A stretch of DNA of 40,614 bases from CAZQLE01 sp964593905 (GTDB taxonomy: Bacteria > Chloroflexota > Anaerolineae > Anaerolineales > Anaerolineaceae). Made by a program: the position numbers and the translations under genes. The notes under the pieces were generated by a model. The model was not told where the DNA came from and did no database searches. It was given only the letters and a program-made list of their open reading frames with translations. The stretch is from contig CAZQLE010000007.1 in the NCBI GenBank assembly GCA_964593905.1, positions 1 through 40,614 of the forward strand, given 5' to 3'. Shown here one piece after another: positions 24,627 through 32,399 of this stretch (within the stretch, counting starts at the first letter, position 1; the number at the start of each line of letters is the position of its first letter).

Positions 24627-25673
24627 CTAATTTTTTAATTCAGGCTTGATGGCAACTTTCACCACGCTGCCGTCGATCATGGCTTTCAGCGCCTCTTCCA
24701 GGCGTTCGAGCGGCATTTCGGTGGTGACCAGTGACTTGGTGTCGATGACGCCGCTGCAAATCAACTGATAAGCGGTGTATACATCCAGTGGGGTGGAGTG
24801 GAACACGCCGATGGCGGTGATTTCGCCGTAATGCATCTTGAATGTATCCACATCCAGCATGGTGCCGCCGGGCAAACCGCCAAACCATAACACCCGGCCG
24901 CCATTGCGGGCGCCCATCAGGGCGTTGGTCCAACCGATTTTGGCGCCGGTGGCTTCGATGGTTACATCGGCCCCGCGGCCTTCGGTCAGTTCTTTAATCG
25001 CTTCAACCGGGTCTTCACGATCGGGGTTGATTAGATGGGTGGCGCCCAGCTTTTTGGCGACCTCAAGACGGGTGTCTTTCAGATCGACCGCAATGATTTT
25101 GGAAGCGCCGCTGCGCACTGCCAACTGCAAGTGCATCAGACCAATGGGGCCGCCCGAGCCGATGATGGCAACGGTTTCGCCTTTGCTGATCTGCACCATG
25201 CGCTGGCCGTGCACCACGGTGGAGAGCGGCTCCATGATCGAAGCCTGCTGGTAATCCAGATGATCGGGGATGGGGTACATATTCAGGCGCACAATGGGGC
25301 CGGGCACCAGAATATAGTCGGCAAAGGCGCCCCAGTTGAGGAACAGGTCGGGGCACATATTGTGTTGATCATGTTTGCAATAAAAGCAGGTGCCGCAGGG
25401 GGCGCTGTTGTGGGGGACGACCCGCTGGCCGACCGCGAAGTTTTTGACATTGGCGCCCACAGCCACTACATCTCCGGCCAATTCATGGCCAAACAGGTTG
25501 GGCGGGGTCAGTTTGGGATAACCGCGTTTATAGGTTTTGACATCGGTGCCGCAGGTGGTGGCGGCGCGAATTTTGACCAGTACATCTTCAGGTCCAACCT
25601 GCGGAACCGGGATCTGGCGCAGTTCCAACTGGCCCGGCGCAATATACATCATGCCGCGCATGGTATCAGACAT
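24627..25673 (-). CDS. Zinc-dependent medium-chain dehydrogenase (sorbitol/galactitol-phosphate dehydrogenase-like)
   Basis: A 348-residue MDR-family enzyme that oxidises a secondary alcohol with NAD(P). The N-terminal half has the catalytic-zinc motif CGTD and GHE in NLFGHELAG, and the structural-zinc cysteines in CGTCFYCKHDQHNMC. The Rossmann half starts with the GSGGPIGLMHLQLA glycine loop. ATG at 25673 is chosen because AGAGGA lies just upstream; an in-frame start at 25733 would run into the gap after the aldolase gene. It is the last gene of the PTS operon. By analogy with GatD in galactitol systems, it may oxidise the polyol phosphate formed by the PTS. The real substrate is unknown. 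Confidence 0.87.
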   Translation of the reverse strand: MSDTMRGMMYIAPGQLELRQIPVPQVGPEDVLVKIRAATTCGTDVKTYKRGYPKLTPPNLFGHELAGDVVAVGANVKNFAVGQRVVPHNSAPCGTCFYCKHDQHNMCPDLFLNWGAFADYILVPGPIVRLNMYPIPDHLDYQQASIMEPLSTVVHGQRMVQISKGETVAIIGSGGPIGLMHLQLAVRSGASKIIAVDLKDTRLEVAKKLGATHLINPDREDPVEAIKELTEGRGADVTIEATGAKIGWTNALMGARNGGRVLWFGGLPGGTMLDVDTFKMHYGEITAIGVFHSTPLDVYTAYQLICSGVIDTKSLVTTEMPLERLEEALKAMIDGSVVKVAIKPELKN

Positions 25674-25710
25674 ATTTTCCTCTTTTCTAGTTGATCTAAA
25701 AAAATCTAAA

Positions 25711-26376
25711 TTATTGCCCCAGGGGTTTGGCAAAATATTTGGTCAGATAAATCTCTCGCATTGCGGCAGCTTCGGCCGGGTCGAGGTTGATTTCTTTTGC
25801 GCCCATCGAGCGAGCCATGATGACGATGCGCGCAGTGGTTTCGGCGGCCATGGTCGAGTCGTACGCCTGTTCAAGGTTGCCGGCCACCGTTACCAGACCG
25901 TGATGCGCCAGAATGCCCGCGGCGCCATTTTCACCCATGGCGTTGTAGGTCAGTTCGGCCACTTCTTCGGTGCCAGGGCGAAAGTAGGGCGCCACAGGCA
26001 CAGGGCCGGTGAGGCACAGGGCTGCTTCGGTCAAAATGGAGGGCACCGATTCGTGAATGACGCCAAAAACCGTGCTGTGCGGGGCGTGGCTGTGAACCAC
26101 GGCTTTAACATCCTTGCGGCGGTGGTAGAAGATCATATGCAGTGCGATCTCGCTGGTGGGGCGCCACTTGCCTTCCACAATTTTTCGGTCCATGTCGATA
26201 ACGGTGATATCTTCGGCTTTGCGCAAACGGTAGGGCACAGCGCTGGGTGTGATGGCAATCAGCCCGGTTTCGGCGTCCAGGGCGCTAATGTTGCCCTGTG
26301 AACCGTGGGCAACACCATCTTCCACCATGCGGTTCCCAATTTCCACAATTTTTTCACGAAGTTCTTGAAGTAACAT
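25711..26376 (-). CDS. Class II aldolase/adducin family protein (fuculose-phosphate aldolase-like)
   Basis: A 221-residue zinc-dependent sugar-phosphate aldolase or epimerase of the FucA/AraD fold. GNISALDAETGLIAITPSAV is the conserved N-terminal loop; zinc ligands appear in VHSHAPH and in LAHHGLVTVAG, followed by the helix AYDSTMAAETTARI. Members cleave ketose-1-phosphates to dihydroxyacetone phosphate and an aldehyde. AGGAG lies six bases before the ATG at 26376. Its neighbours are a small unknown gene upstream and a zinc dehydrogenase downstream in the same operon, so it probably cleaves the product of the PTS/dehydrogenase route. FucA, AraD and related activities cannot be separated here. 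Confidence 0.87.
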   Translation of the reverse strand: MLLQELREKIVEIGNRMVEDGVAHGSQGNISALDAETGLIAITPSAVPYRLRKAEDITVIDMDRKIVEGKWRPTSEIALHMIFYHRRKDVKAVVHSHAPHSTVFGVIHESVPSILTEAALCLTGPVPVAPYFRPGTEEVAELTYNAMGENGAAGILAHHGLVTVAGNLEQAYDSTMAAETTARIVIMARSMGAKEINLDPAEAAAMREIYLTKYFAKPLGQ

Positions 26377-26403
26377 ATCCTACTCCTGTAATTAAATTGT
26401 CGT

Positions 26404-26709
26404 TTACTTTTTTCTGGCCAGTGCGACTTCGAGTGCGGAAAAGATTTGCTCAAATAAGGTGTTTATGGCTTCCTGTGCGGCGTGTTCGCCGCTGACGGTC
26501 AGGGTAACTTCGGTTTTTGCGCCGGGGCGGGCCATCATATTGGCGTTAATCAGTTCAGGGCCTTCGTTAATTCGCGCCTGTGACAACCAGGCAATCGAGC
26601 GCAGCTTCCATACTTCCATGCCGAGCTGCTTGAAGGCAACCTGAGAGGCTTCAAAGACATCATCCGGGCTGACGCGTTCAAAACTGCGTGTTTCCTGCTT
26701 GCGGGCCAT
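26404..26709 (-). CDS. Small conserved-looking protein of unknown function in the PTS operon
   Basis: A 101-residue soluble protein that I do not recognise. It starts MARKQETRSFERVSPDDVFE and contains WLSQARI and a C-terminal helix EAINTLFEQIFSALEVALARKK. No cysteine pairs, signal peptide or membrane segment are seen. GAGAGG lies ten bases before the ATG. The gene starts one base after the stop of the dehydrogenase gene upstream and is followed by the aldolase gene, so it is co-translated with enzymes of sugar-phosphate metabolism. A structural or regulatory subunit of one of them is possible, but this is inference only. Confidence 0.7.
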   Translation of the reverse strand: MARKQETRSFERVSPDDVFEASQVAFKQLGMEVWKLRSIAWLSQARINEGPELINANMMARPGAKTEVTLTVSGEHAAQEAINTLFEQIFSALEVALARKK

Positions 26710-26710
26710 G

Positions 26711-27787
26711 TTAGCGTTCCTCTCTGGCTTGGTTGAAATTGTTCTGAAAGAACAATTCCCAGGGCAATTCAGGGTCTGCTTCTTCTTGAATAATGGCGTT
26801 CAGACGGCAGATGAGCGGAAAATCGGCGGCTTTCGCCAGACCGCGGGCTTCGAGCAAGGGTAAAACGCGGCAAACCGTGGCGATGATCTCAACCGATTCG
26901 AGGGTCTCGCCGGCCAAAATCTTGCGCGCTTCGCTGTAGCGGATGCCCTTGCCAAGCAGACGGCCAAGACGCGCAGTGCGGCCGCCAAACACGGTAACAT
27001 ACAAATCGCCTGCACCGGCCAGAACAATCAGATCGTTTTCCATGCCGCCCAGCAGACCGATCAATCGCCGCATTTCGAGCATACTCTGAGCGAACAGGGC
27101 GGCCTGGGGGTTAAACATGTGCGCCAGTCCATCGGCGCCGTCGCGTTCATAAGCGCCCAGCGGAAGGTTCACGCTTACGGCATACCCATTCTTGAGGGCG
27201 GCGCACACTTCCACGCCGATCACATCACTCGAAATTGCAACATGATAATAATGGGTGGCAAAAATGGCCTGCAATCGTTCCAGCGTCTTAAGATCTTTGC
27301 CGCAATACACTGTGCCGGTATGGCGCCGGCCGGCCAGTTCGTGTGAGATCACCGGACCGCCGACAGCATTCAGGCTGATTTTTCCCTGTTTGTCGGCCGG
27401 CAGCAGCCGGTTGAGATATTCGGGGATCACCCATAAATCGCCTTCGGGGGTGTCTTTTAAGCCCTTGGTCACCGAGAGCACGGGTACCTGGGGGGTCATG
27501 TAGGGGCCAACTTTTTCGGCGAACCATTCCACCCCAAAGCTGCTCACACCGCTGACAATCACATCGGCCCCGGCTACGGCCGCCGGGATCTCGGTATGAG
27601 AATAAGGGATCACCCGATCGGGGACGATGCGTTTCATCTTGGGATGAACGCGGCTGGATCGAATTTCGCGGATAAATTCTTCATCCAGATGAGTGCCGAC
27701 AAGCCGCACCTCGTGGCCGTTATCTGAAAGCGGCCAACATAAGGCAGTGCCCATCATGCCTGCACCCACAATGGTTACGATGCTCAT
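26711..27787 (-). CDS. gpsA: NAD(P)-dependent glycerol-3-phosphate dehydrogenase family protein
   Basis: A 358-residue protein of the GpsA family, slightly longer than the usual 330-340. The Rossmann loop is VGAGMMGTAL at 7-16. The catalytic lysine region reads VCAALKNGYAV, and LAGAGDLYVT followed by GGRTARLGRLLGKG matches the substrate-binding part. GpsA interconverts dihydroxyacetone phosphate and sn-glycerol-3-phosphate. Its ATG overlaps the stop of the RpiB-type gene by four bases (ATGA), so translation is coupled. In this catabolic operon it may handle triose phosphate from the aldolase, or it may have moved to another phosphorylated polyol. The gene symbol reflects family, not proven activity. 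Confidence 0.82.
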   Translation of the reverse strand: MSIVTIVGAGMMGTALCWPLSDNGHEVRLVGTHLDEEFIREIRSSRVHPKMKRIVPDRVIPYSHTEIPAAVAGADVIVSGVSSFGVEWFAEKVGPYMTPQVPVLSVTKGLKDTPEGDLWVIPEYLNRLLPADKQGKISLNAVGGPVISHELAGRRHTGTVYCGKDLKTLERLQAIFATHYYHVAISSDVIGVEVCAALKNGYAVSVNLPLGAYERDGADGLAHMFNPQAALFAQSMLEMRRLIGLLGGMENDLIVLAGAGDLYVTVFGGRTARLGRLLGKGIRYSEARKILAGETLESVEIIATVCRVLPLLEARGLAKAADFPLICRLNAIIQEEADPELPWELFFQNNFNQAREER

Positions 27788-28263
27788 TTCTCTGCTCCTG
27801 CTACATGATATTTTTGGTCAATTGCATCAATCTTGGCTACTTTGGCCCCTGACCGGGCAGGTTGAAATTCACTTTCCAGCCAGATGTCGATTAGTTTAAG
27901 GGCTGCGTTGGGCCCAATTACCTGACTACCCAGGGTAATGATCTGGGCATTGTTGCTGGCGCGGGCGCGTTCGGCGGTGTAGGGGTCCAGAATGCACACG
28001 GCGCGCACCCCCGGCACCTTGTTGGCGACAATTGCCATCCCGGCTCCGGTGCCGCAAACCAGAATGGCACGGTCATATTTGCCCTGTCCCACTGCTTCAG
28101 AAAGCGCCAGGCCCACATCGGGGTAATCCACCGGGGTGGTCTCGTTGACTCCCCAGTCATCCACCCGGAAACCCAGACCGAGCAAATAGTCGCGGACGGT
28201 GTTTTTTAAAGGCAAACCATAATGGTCTGAGGCTATTGCAATTGGGTTTGATTTATCTGCCAC
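27784..28263 (-). CDS. rpiB: RpiB/LacAB-family sugar-phosphate isomerase
   Basis: A 159-residue aldose-ketose isomerase of the RpiB/LacA/LacB fold. IASDHYG at 10-16 and VCGTGAGM with Cys70 match the phosphate-binding and catalytic segments; ARASNNAQIITLG follows. I chose a GTG start at 28263 because GGAGGA lies just five bases upstream; an in-frame ATG at 28290 has no ribosome binding site. RpiB uses ribose/ribulose-5-phosphate (or allose-6-phosphate), LacAB uses galactose/tagatose-6-phosphate, and relatives act on tetrose phosphates. The operon context does not decide among them. Confidence 0.87.
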   Translation of the reverse strand: MADKSNPIAIASDHYGLPLKNTVRDYLLGLGFRVDDWGVNETTPVDYPDVGLALSEAVGQGKYDRAILVCGTGAGMAIVANKVPGVRAVCILDPYTAERARASNNAQIITLGSQVIGPNAALKLIDIWLESEFQPARSGAKVAKIDAIDQKYHVAGAEK

Positions 28264-28294
28264 AGAGCTCCTCCAATAAAAGAATTTCAATCCC

Positions 28295-30028
28295 TTAGTT
28301 CACCAGATCTTTGATGACCGGGAAAGTTTGAGAAATAAAGTCGCGCACTTCTTTTTCATCGGTCAGGTTAAGCACCTCGCGGGCGGCGGCCTGACACACG
28401 CTGCGGTTGAGCGAGCGGATGATTTGTTTGGCCAGCGGAATGGCTGGTGCATTCATGCTGAATTCATCCAGACCCAGCCCAAGCAAAATGGGAATCGCCA
28501 GCGGCTCACCGGCCAGCTCGCCACACAGACCCACCCAGCGGCCGCCTTTGTGTCCGGCCTCGATGGTCTGGGCAATCATGCGCAGCACCGGGGGGGCGAA
28601 AGCGCTGGTCAGCTCGGCCACACCGGGGTTGGTCCGGTCGGCAGCCATAACATACTGGGTCAGGTCATTGGTACCAATGGAGAAGAAATCGGCTTCACGG
28701 GCCAGATAATCGGCCATGATGACTGCGGCCGGGATCTCTACCATGACGCCCACTTCGATGTTATCGGCGGTGGGGGTGCCTTCTTGTTTCAGCTCGGCGC
28801 GACATTCAGCCAGCACCTGCTTGGCAGCGCGCAGTTCGGCCAGCGTGGCGATCATGGGGAACATGATCTTTAAATTGCGGCCCACCCCGGCACGTAGCGC
28901 AGCGCGCAACTGCGGACGGAATAGATCGGGGCGTTTCAGGCACAGCCGAATGGCGCGTACCCCCAGGAACGGATTGATCTCCTGGATGATATCCATATAG
29001 GGCAGTTCTTTATCACCGCCTACGTCCAGGGTGCGCAAGACAACCGGCTGTTCGCCAAAGGCATCCAGAATGCCGCGGTAGGCCTGATATTGTTCTTCTT
29101 CGTTGGGCAGGGTTTCACGCTGCAAATAAAGAAACTCAGAGCGGAGCAGCCCGACCCCTTCTGCCCCCAGGGCAATGGCCGGGGCGGCTTCGTCCACCTT
29201 GCCGACGTTTGCCACGACTTCCACCCGGTGACCATCGCGGGTGATGGCCGCATGACGCGCATTAACCTGCAAGTCGGCCGAAAAGGCGCGCTGGGCGGTT
29301 TGAAGGTCGCGATAGGTGGCGACAGTCTCGGGAGGGCATTCGGCCAGCAGCTCGCCCTGTGAACCGTCGACCACGATCTCTGCACCGGTGGGCAGTGAGA
29401 GGATTCCCTCTTCCATGCCCACCACCGCCGGCAGCCCCAGGCTGCGGGCCAAAATGGCGGTATGTGAGGTGGGGCCGCCCATCACAATGGCAAACCCGAG
29501 CAGCAAGTTTTTATCAAAGTTGATTGTGTCTGAAGGAGCAAGATCAACCGCAACCACAATGGAGGGCTGTTTGAGAGCGCCGCGCGCGTTTTCTTGCACA
29601 TTGGTTAAAATACGCAGCGCGCGTTGCACAGCATCACGAATATCGCCGGCGCGGGCGCGAAAATACTCCGAGCCCATATTCTCCAGCGTGTTGGCATAAA
29701 CTTCGGCAGCATCAAACAGGGCAGCTTCGGCATTCTGATGTTCTACGGTGATGGTGTGCTGCACACTCTCCAACAATTCGGGGTCTTGAAGCATCTCGGT
29801 CTGGGCCTGAAAAATTTCAGCCTTGTCGGCCCCCACTTCAACGATGGCTTTTTCATAGATATCTGCCAACTGAGCGCAGGCGGTATCCAATGCCAGGTTA
29901 AGGCGGGCCATTTCGGCGGTGGGGTCCGAGATTTTTCCGCGCGGGATATGCAAAGTGGGCTGGCGGTATTGAAATACCGGGCCGATGGCAATGCCGCGCG
30001 ACGCCGAAGTGCCATGCAGCGTTTTCAA
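28295..30028 (-). CDS. ptsI: PTS enzyme I (phosphoenolpyruvate-protein phosphotransferase)
   Basis: A 577-residue enzyme I of normal length, which takes phosphate from PEP and passes it to HPr. The phosphohistidine segment GGPTSHTAILARS has His189, the same number as in E. coli. The PEP-binding part shows GVGLLRSEFLYL, VMVEIPAAV, SIGTNDLTQYVMA and GLCGELAG with the catalytic cysteine. The start is TTG at 30028: GGAGG lies about seven bases upstream, and the codon overlaps the HPr stop (TTGA), giving translational coupling. It sits inside a sugar-specific PTS operon, so this PTS need not depend on a general enzyme I elsewhere. Confidence 0.95.
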   Translation of the reverse strand: MKTLHGTSASRGIAIGPVFQYRQPTLHIPRGKISDPTAEMARLNLALDTACAQLADIYEKAIVEVGADKAEIFQAQTEMLQDPELLESVQHTITVEHQNAEAALFDAAEVYANTLENMGSEYFRARAGDIRDAVQRALRILTNVQENARGALKQPSIVVAVDLAPSDTINFDKNLLLGFAIVMGGPTSHTAILARSLGLPAVVGMEEGILSLPTGAEIVVDGSQGELLAECPPETVATYRDLQTAQRAFSADLQVNARHAAITRDGHRVEVVANVGKVDEAAPAIALGAEGVGLLRSEFLYLQRETLPNEEEQYQAYRGILDAFGEQPVVLRTLDVGGDKELPYMDIIQEINPFLGVRAIRLCLKRPDLFRPQLRAALRAGVGRNLKIMFPMIATLAELRAAKQVLAECRAELKQEGTPTADNIEVGVMVEIPAAVIMADYLAREADFFSIGTNDLTQYVMAADRTNPGVAELTSAFAPPVLRMIAQTIEAGHKGGRWVGLCGELAGEPLAIPILLGLGLDEFSMNAPAIPLAKQIIRSLNRSVCQAAAREVLNLTDEKEVRDFISQTFPVIKDLVN

Positions 30029-30291
30029 TCGACGCCTCCAAAATTAGATTCAACCAGCTCGGTCAGCGCCTTCAAGGCGGCCTCTGCATCTTCGCCTTCT
30101 GTGATCAGGCGAATCACTGCGCCCTGGTTTGCGCCCAGTGCCAGAACGTTAAGAATGCTTTTGGCGTTTACTTCTTTGTCTTCCATGCAAATTGTGATTT
30201 TGGAAGCAAATTTTTTGGCGGTCTGTACAAATATTGATGCAGGCCGGGCGTGCAGGCCCACAGGATGTTGGATGGTGAGGGTGGTTTCCAT
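30025..30291 (-). CDS. ptsH: PTS phosphocarrier protein HPr
   Basis: An 88-residue HPr. The active site HPVGLHARPA gives His14 as phosphate carrier, and the segment NAKSILNVLALGA has Ser45 at the place phosphorylated by HPr kinase in Gram-positive-type catabolite control. No HPr kinase gene is in the window. The gene lies 30 bases after IIA and overlaps the start of enzyme I, so the phosphate chain EI-HPr-IIA is encoded together. Confidence 0.95.
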   Translation of the reverse strand: METTLTIQHPVGLHARPASIFVQTAKKFASKITICMEDKEVNAKSILNVLALGANQGAVIRLITEGEDAEAALKALTELVESNFGGVD

Positions 30292-30321
30292 GGATGAAAT
30301 TTCCTTTTCGCCGGTGCGGTT

Positions 30322-30807
30322 TTATGCCGATCTGGGTTGGGGGTTAAAGCGACTGTCCAGTAATTCTGCGGCGGTCGCGCGGTCTTGGGCAACCGCCAGC
30401 GGGGCCAGAAAACCGGGCGATTGAAGGATGCTGACCAGACGTTTTAACATCACGGTCACCTGGGTGGGGTCGGGCATGGCCAGCATTAAGACCACTTGCA
30501 CCGGCACTTCAGCGCCATCTGGATCGCCCATTTCATGAAAGATAATGGGCTGCGGCGAAATGCCGACGGCGATGGCGGGTTTGATGACGTGGTGCGCATC
30601 GGTATGCGGGATGGCAACCCCGACCGGGTCGGTTGGCAGCCCGGTGGCAAAGTTCTTTTCCCGTTCGAGCACAGCGGCGATGAAGGTGCTATGGACAAAG
30701 CCTTTATCGAGCAACTGTGTGCCAAGAATGCGAATGGCATCTTCGCAGGTATCAGCGATCAAGGGCATGACCAGTAATTCTTCATGAAACCAGACAATAT
30801 CTTCCAT
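30322..30807 (-). CDS. PTS IIA component (fructose/galactitol type)
   Basis: A 161-residue cytoplasmic IIA of the PTS_EIIA_2 family. VAIPHTDAHHV carries the phosphohistidine His68. It receives phosphate from HPr and passes it to the IIB cysteine. Length and motif suit GatA-like free-standing IIA proteins. AGAGGA precedes the ATG at 30807. It lies downstream of the SorC regulator gene and directly ahead of HPr, separated by several genes from its IIB and IIC partners in the same operon. Confidence 0.9.
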   Translation of the reverse strand: MEDIVWFHEELLVMPLIADTCEDAIRILGTQLLDKGFVHSTFIAAVLEREKNFATGLPTDPVGVAIPHTDAHHVIKPAIAVGISPQPIIFHEMGDPDGAEVPVQVVLMLAMPDPTQVTVMLKRLVSILQSPGFLAPLAVAQDRATAAELLDSRFNPQPRSA

Positions 30808-30897
30808 CGTATCTTTTTCCTCTGAGCAGGTTCAGTATTTTCCCGGCCCCGATCGGAACAGATCTGCTCTTTCAGGCCCGGTCGTAATTCCATTAAG

Positions 30898-31842
30898 TTA
30901 CATATCTAATAATTTCAACGCAGTTTGATCATCGGTAACCAGGGTGTTCACAATTTTGCCTTGCAGCAGACCATGAATGGAAGCGACTTTATGGTCGCCC
31001 CCGGCGACAGCGATCACGGTTGGGATTTTCTTTAGTTCATCCAGGCTGATCGAGATGATTTGCCCGCCGACGCCGCTCACCACAGGTTCACCCTGGGCGT
31101 TGAAGGAGCGTCCGCAGGTCTCTCCGACCGCGCTGGCTTTCATCAGTTCCTCAAGCATTTGCGGGGTGACGAACCCGGTGCGCAGCAGGCTTGAATCTTC
31201 GGGGAATACGGTGCCAATTCCGACCAGGGCGATACTGGCCTGTTGACCCAGGGTCAACACCTGTTGGATGGCCGGTTCGCGCAGCAGGTTGCCGCGTACA
31301 TGGGCGTTTTTGACCACCAGTGGCGATTGCAGATACAGGTATCTTCCGCCCAACCGGCTGGCCATCAGGCGCGCCAGTTCTGCCCCGTCCACATACGGGT
31401 TTGAGGTGCCGGTTACGCCCATCACCTGCACCACGGTGGCATCGAGATGCTGGTTCTTGTTCAGTGCGCGCACCGTTTCATACACCGCGGTGCCGCTGGC
31501 AACCGCGACAATCATGTGCGGCTCAAGTTCCTGTTCCATATAGCGCGCGGCCAACATGCCCAGGCCACCCAGCATTTCAGTGTAACTGGCCTCGCCACGC
31601 TGCAAAACGCGCGCCGCGTTCAACCCAAACTGGTCCACCAGTGCGTGTTCCAACTGGGTCACCTGTTGCCAGGGGTAGCGGATGTTGATTTCAACCACAC
31701 CCTCTTCCTGGGCTTCTTTGAGCAACCGCGAAATGGCCGATCGGGAAAAATTCAATTGCCCGGCAATGACCTCCTGGGTCAATCCATCGTGATAATACAT
31801 GCGGGCAACTTTTGCCATTAACCAACGCCGATCTTCTGCCAT
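30898..31842 (-). CDS. SorC-family sugar-responsive transcriptional regulator
   Basis: A 314-residue regulator of the SorC/DeoR type. The N-terminal helix-turn-helix (about residues 8-48) reads ARMYYHDGLTQEVIAGQL and SRSAISRLLKEA. The rest is the sugar-phosphate-binding domain with VAVASGTAVYETV, VQVMGVTG, LVGIGTV and AVAGGDHKVASIHGLL. SorC regulators usually bind a phosphorylated sugar from their own pathway and control the local operon. Its gene lies within the PTS operon, so autoregulation is likely. A palindrome at 34533-34546 upstream of the operon is a candidate target. Confidence 0.9.
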   Translation of the reverse strand: MAEDRRWLMAKVARMYYHDGLTQEVIAGQLNFSRSAISRLLKEAQEEGVVEINIRYPWQQVTQLEHALVDQFGLNAARVLQRGEASYTEMLGGLGMLAARYMEQELEPHMIVAVASGTAVYETVRALNKNQHLDATVVQVMGVTGTSNPYVDGAELARLMASRLGGRYLYLQSPLVVKNAHVRGNLLREPAIQQVLTLGQQASIALVGIGTVFPEDSSLLRTGFVTPQMLEELMKASAVGETCGRSFNAQGEPVVSGVGGQIISISLDELKKIPTVIAVAGGDHKVASIHGLLQGKIVNTLVTDDQTALKLLDM

Positions 31843-31869
31843 TTGCGGAACCCTTTCAGTTGTAAGGAT

Positions 31870-32310
31870 TTATTTACGATAGTCTTTTAGAGGGGTGTTG
31901 CGGGCCCCTGGAAGTTCAAGATGATTGCGCAAAACTTCTCCTTTACGCAGGGCGTCCATCCAATCGGGGCCCAGGCGCATAAGGAGTTTCATATGCTGTG
32001 GGGTGGCCGTCTGGACCCAGGTGTTCCAGCGGTTGGGAACGATGTATTTCTTTTGAGCAAATAACTCGAGCCATTGCGGCTCAAAGGCCTGCCATAACGC
32101 ATCGCCCGAAAGCTGCGGCATGGCATTGCTGAACTGGACAGCCAGATGGACTGTGCGGGTGCGGATATCGCGCAGTTGCAGCGATGCCGCGGTCATGACA
32201 AATGCCCAGACCAGGAAAATAATATTGATTAAAGTCTGGTGTTCAAAATAAAAATCTAACGTTGCGCGTCCCCAGGGGCCTAACATTGTTTCGATCATCA
32301 TGCGGATCAT
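31870..32310 (-). CDS. Small membrane-anchored protein of unknown function in the PTS operon
   Basis: A 146-residue protein that I do not recognise. One hydrophobic segment at about residues 29-45 (INIIFLVWAFVMTAAS) could anchor it in the membrane; the basic, tryptophan-containing remainder (FEPQWLELFAQKKYIVPNRW) would be cytoplasmic or external. GGAAGG lies nine bases ahead of the ATG at 32310, with another in-frame ATG four codons later. It sits between the IIC gene and the regulator gene, behind a strong hairpin. A role in assembly or modulation of the IIC transporter is possible but only inferred from position. Confidence 0.75.
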   Translation of the reverse strand: MIRMMIETMLGPWGRATLDFYFEHQTLINIIFLVWAFVMTAASLQLRDIRTRTVHLAVQFSNAMPQLSGDALWQAFEPQWLELFAQKKYIVPNRWNTWVQTATPQHMKLLMRLGPDWMDALRKGEVLRNHLELPGARNTPLKDYRK

Positions 32311-32326
32311 ACTTCTCTGCCTTCCT

Positions 32327-32360
32327 ATCCGGGTGCTGCCAGGGGTGACAGCACCCGGAT
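32327..32360 (-). terminator. Perfect 12-bp stem-loop after the IIC gene
   Basis: ATCCGGGTGCTG at 32327-32338 pairs with CAGCACCCGGAT at 32349-32360 around a ten-base loop. On the minus strand it lies 39 bases after the IIC stop and 16 bases before the next start, without a T run. Partial termination or mRNA stabilisation of the IIB-IIC segment is more likely than a full stop. Confidence 0.6.
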
Positions 32361-32399
32361 AATGGATTATAAGTCTTGCAAGTGCTTATATCTTAAGGA

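Noticed and set aside
25035..26301. Plus-strand open frames opposite the zinc dehydrogenase and aldolase genes
   Set aside because: Their products match no family, and the minus-strand genes have intact motifs, ribosome sites and operon spacing.
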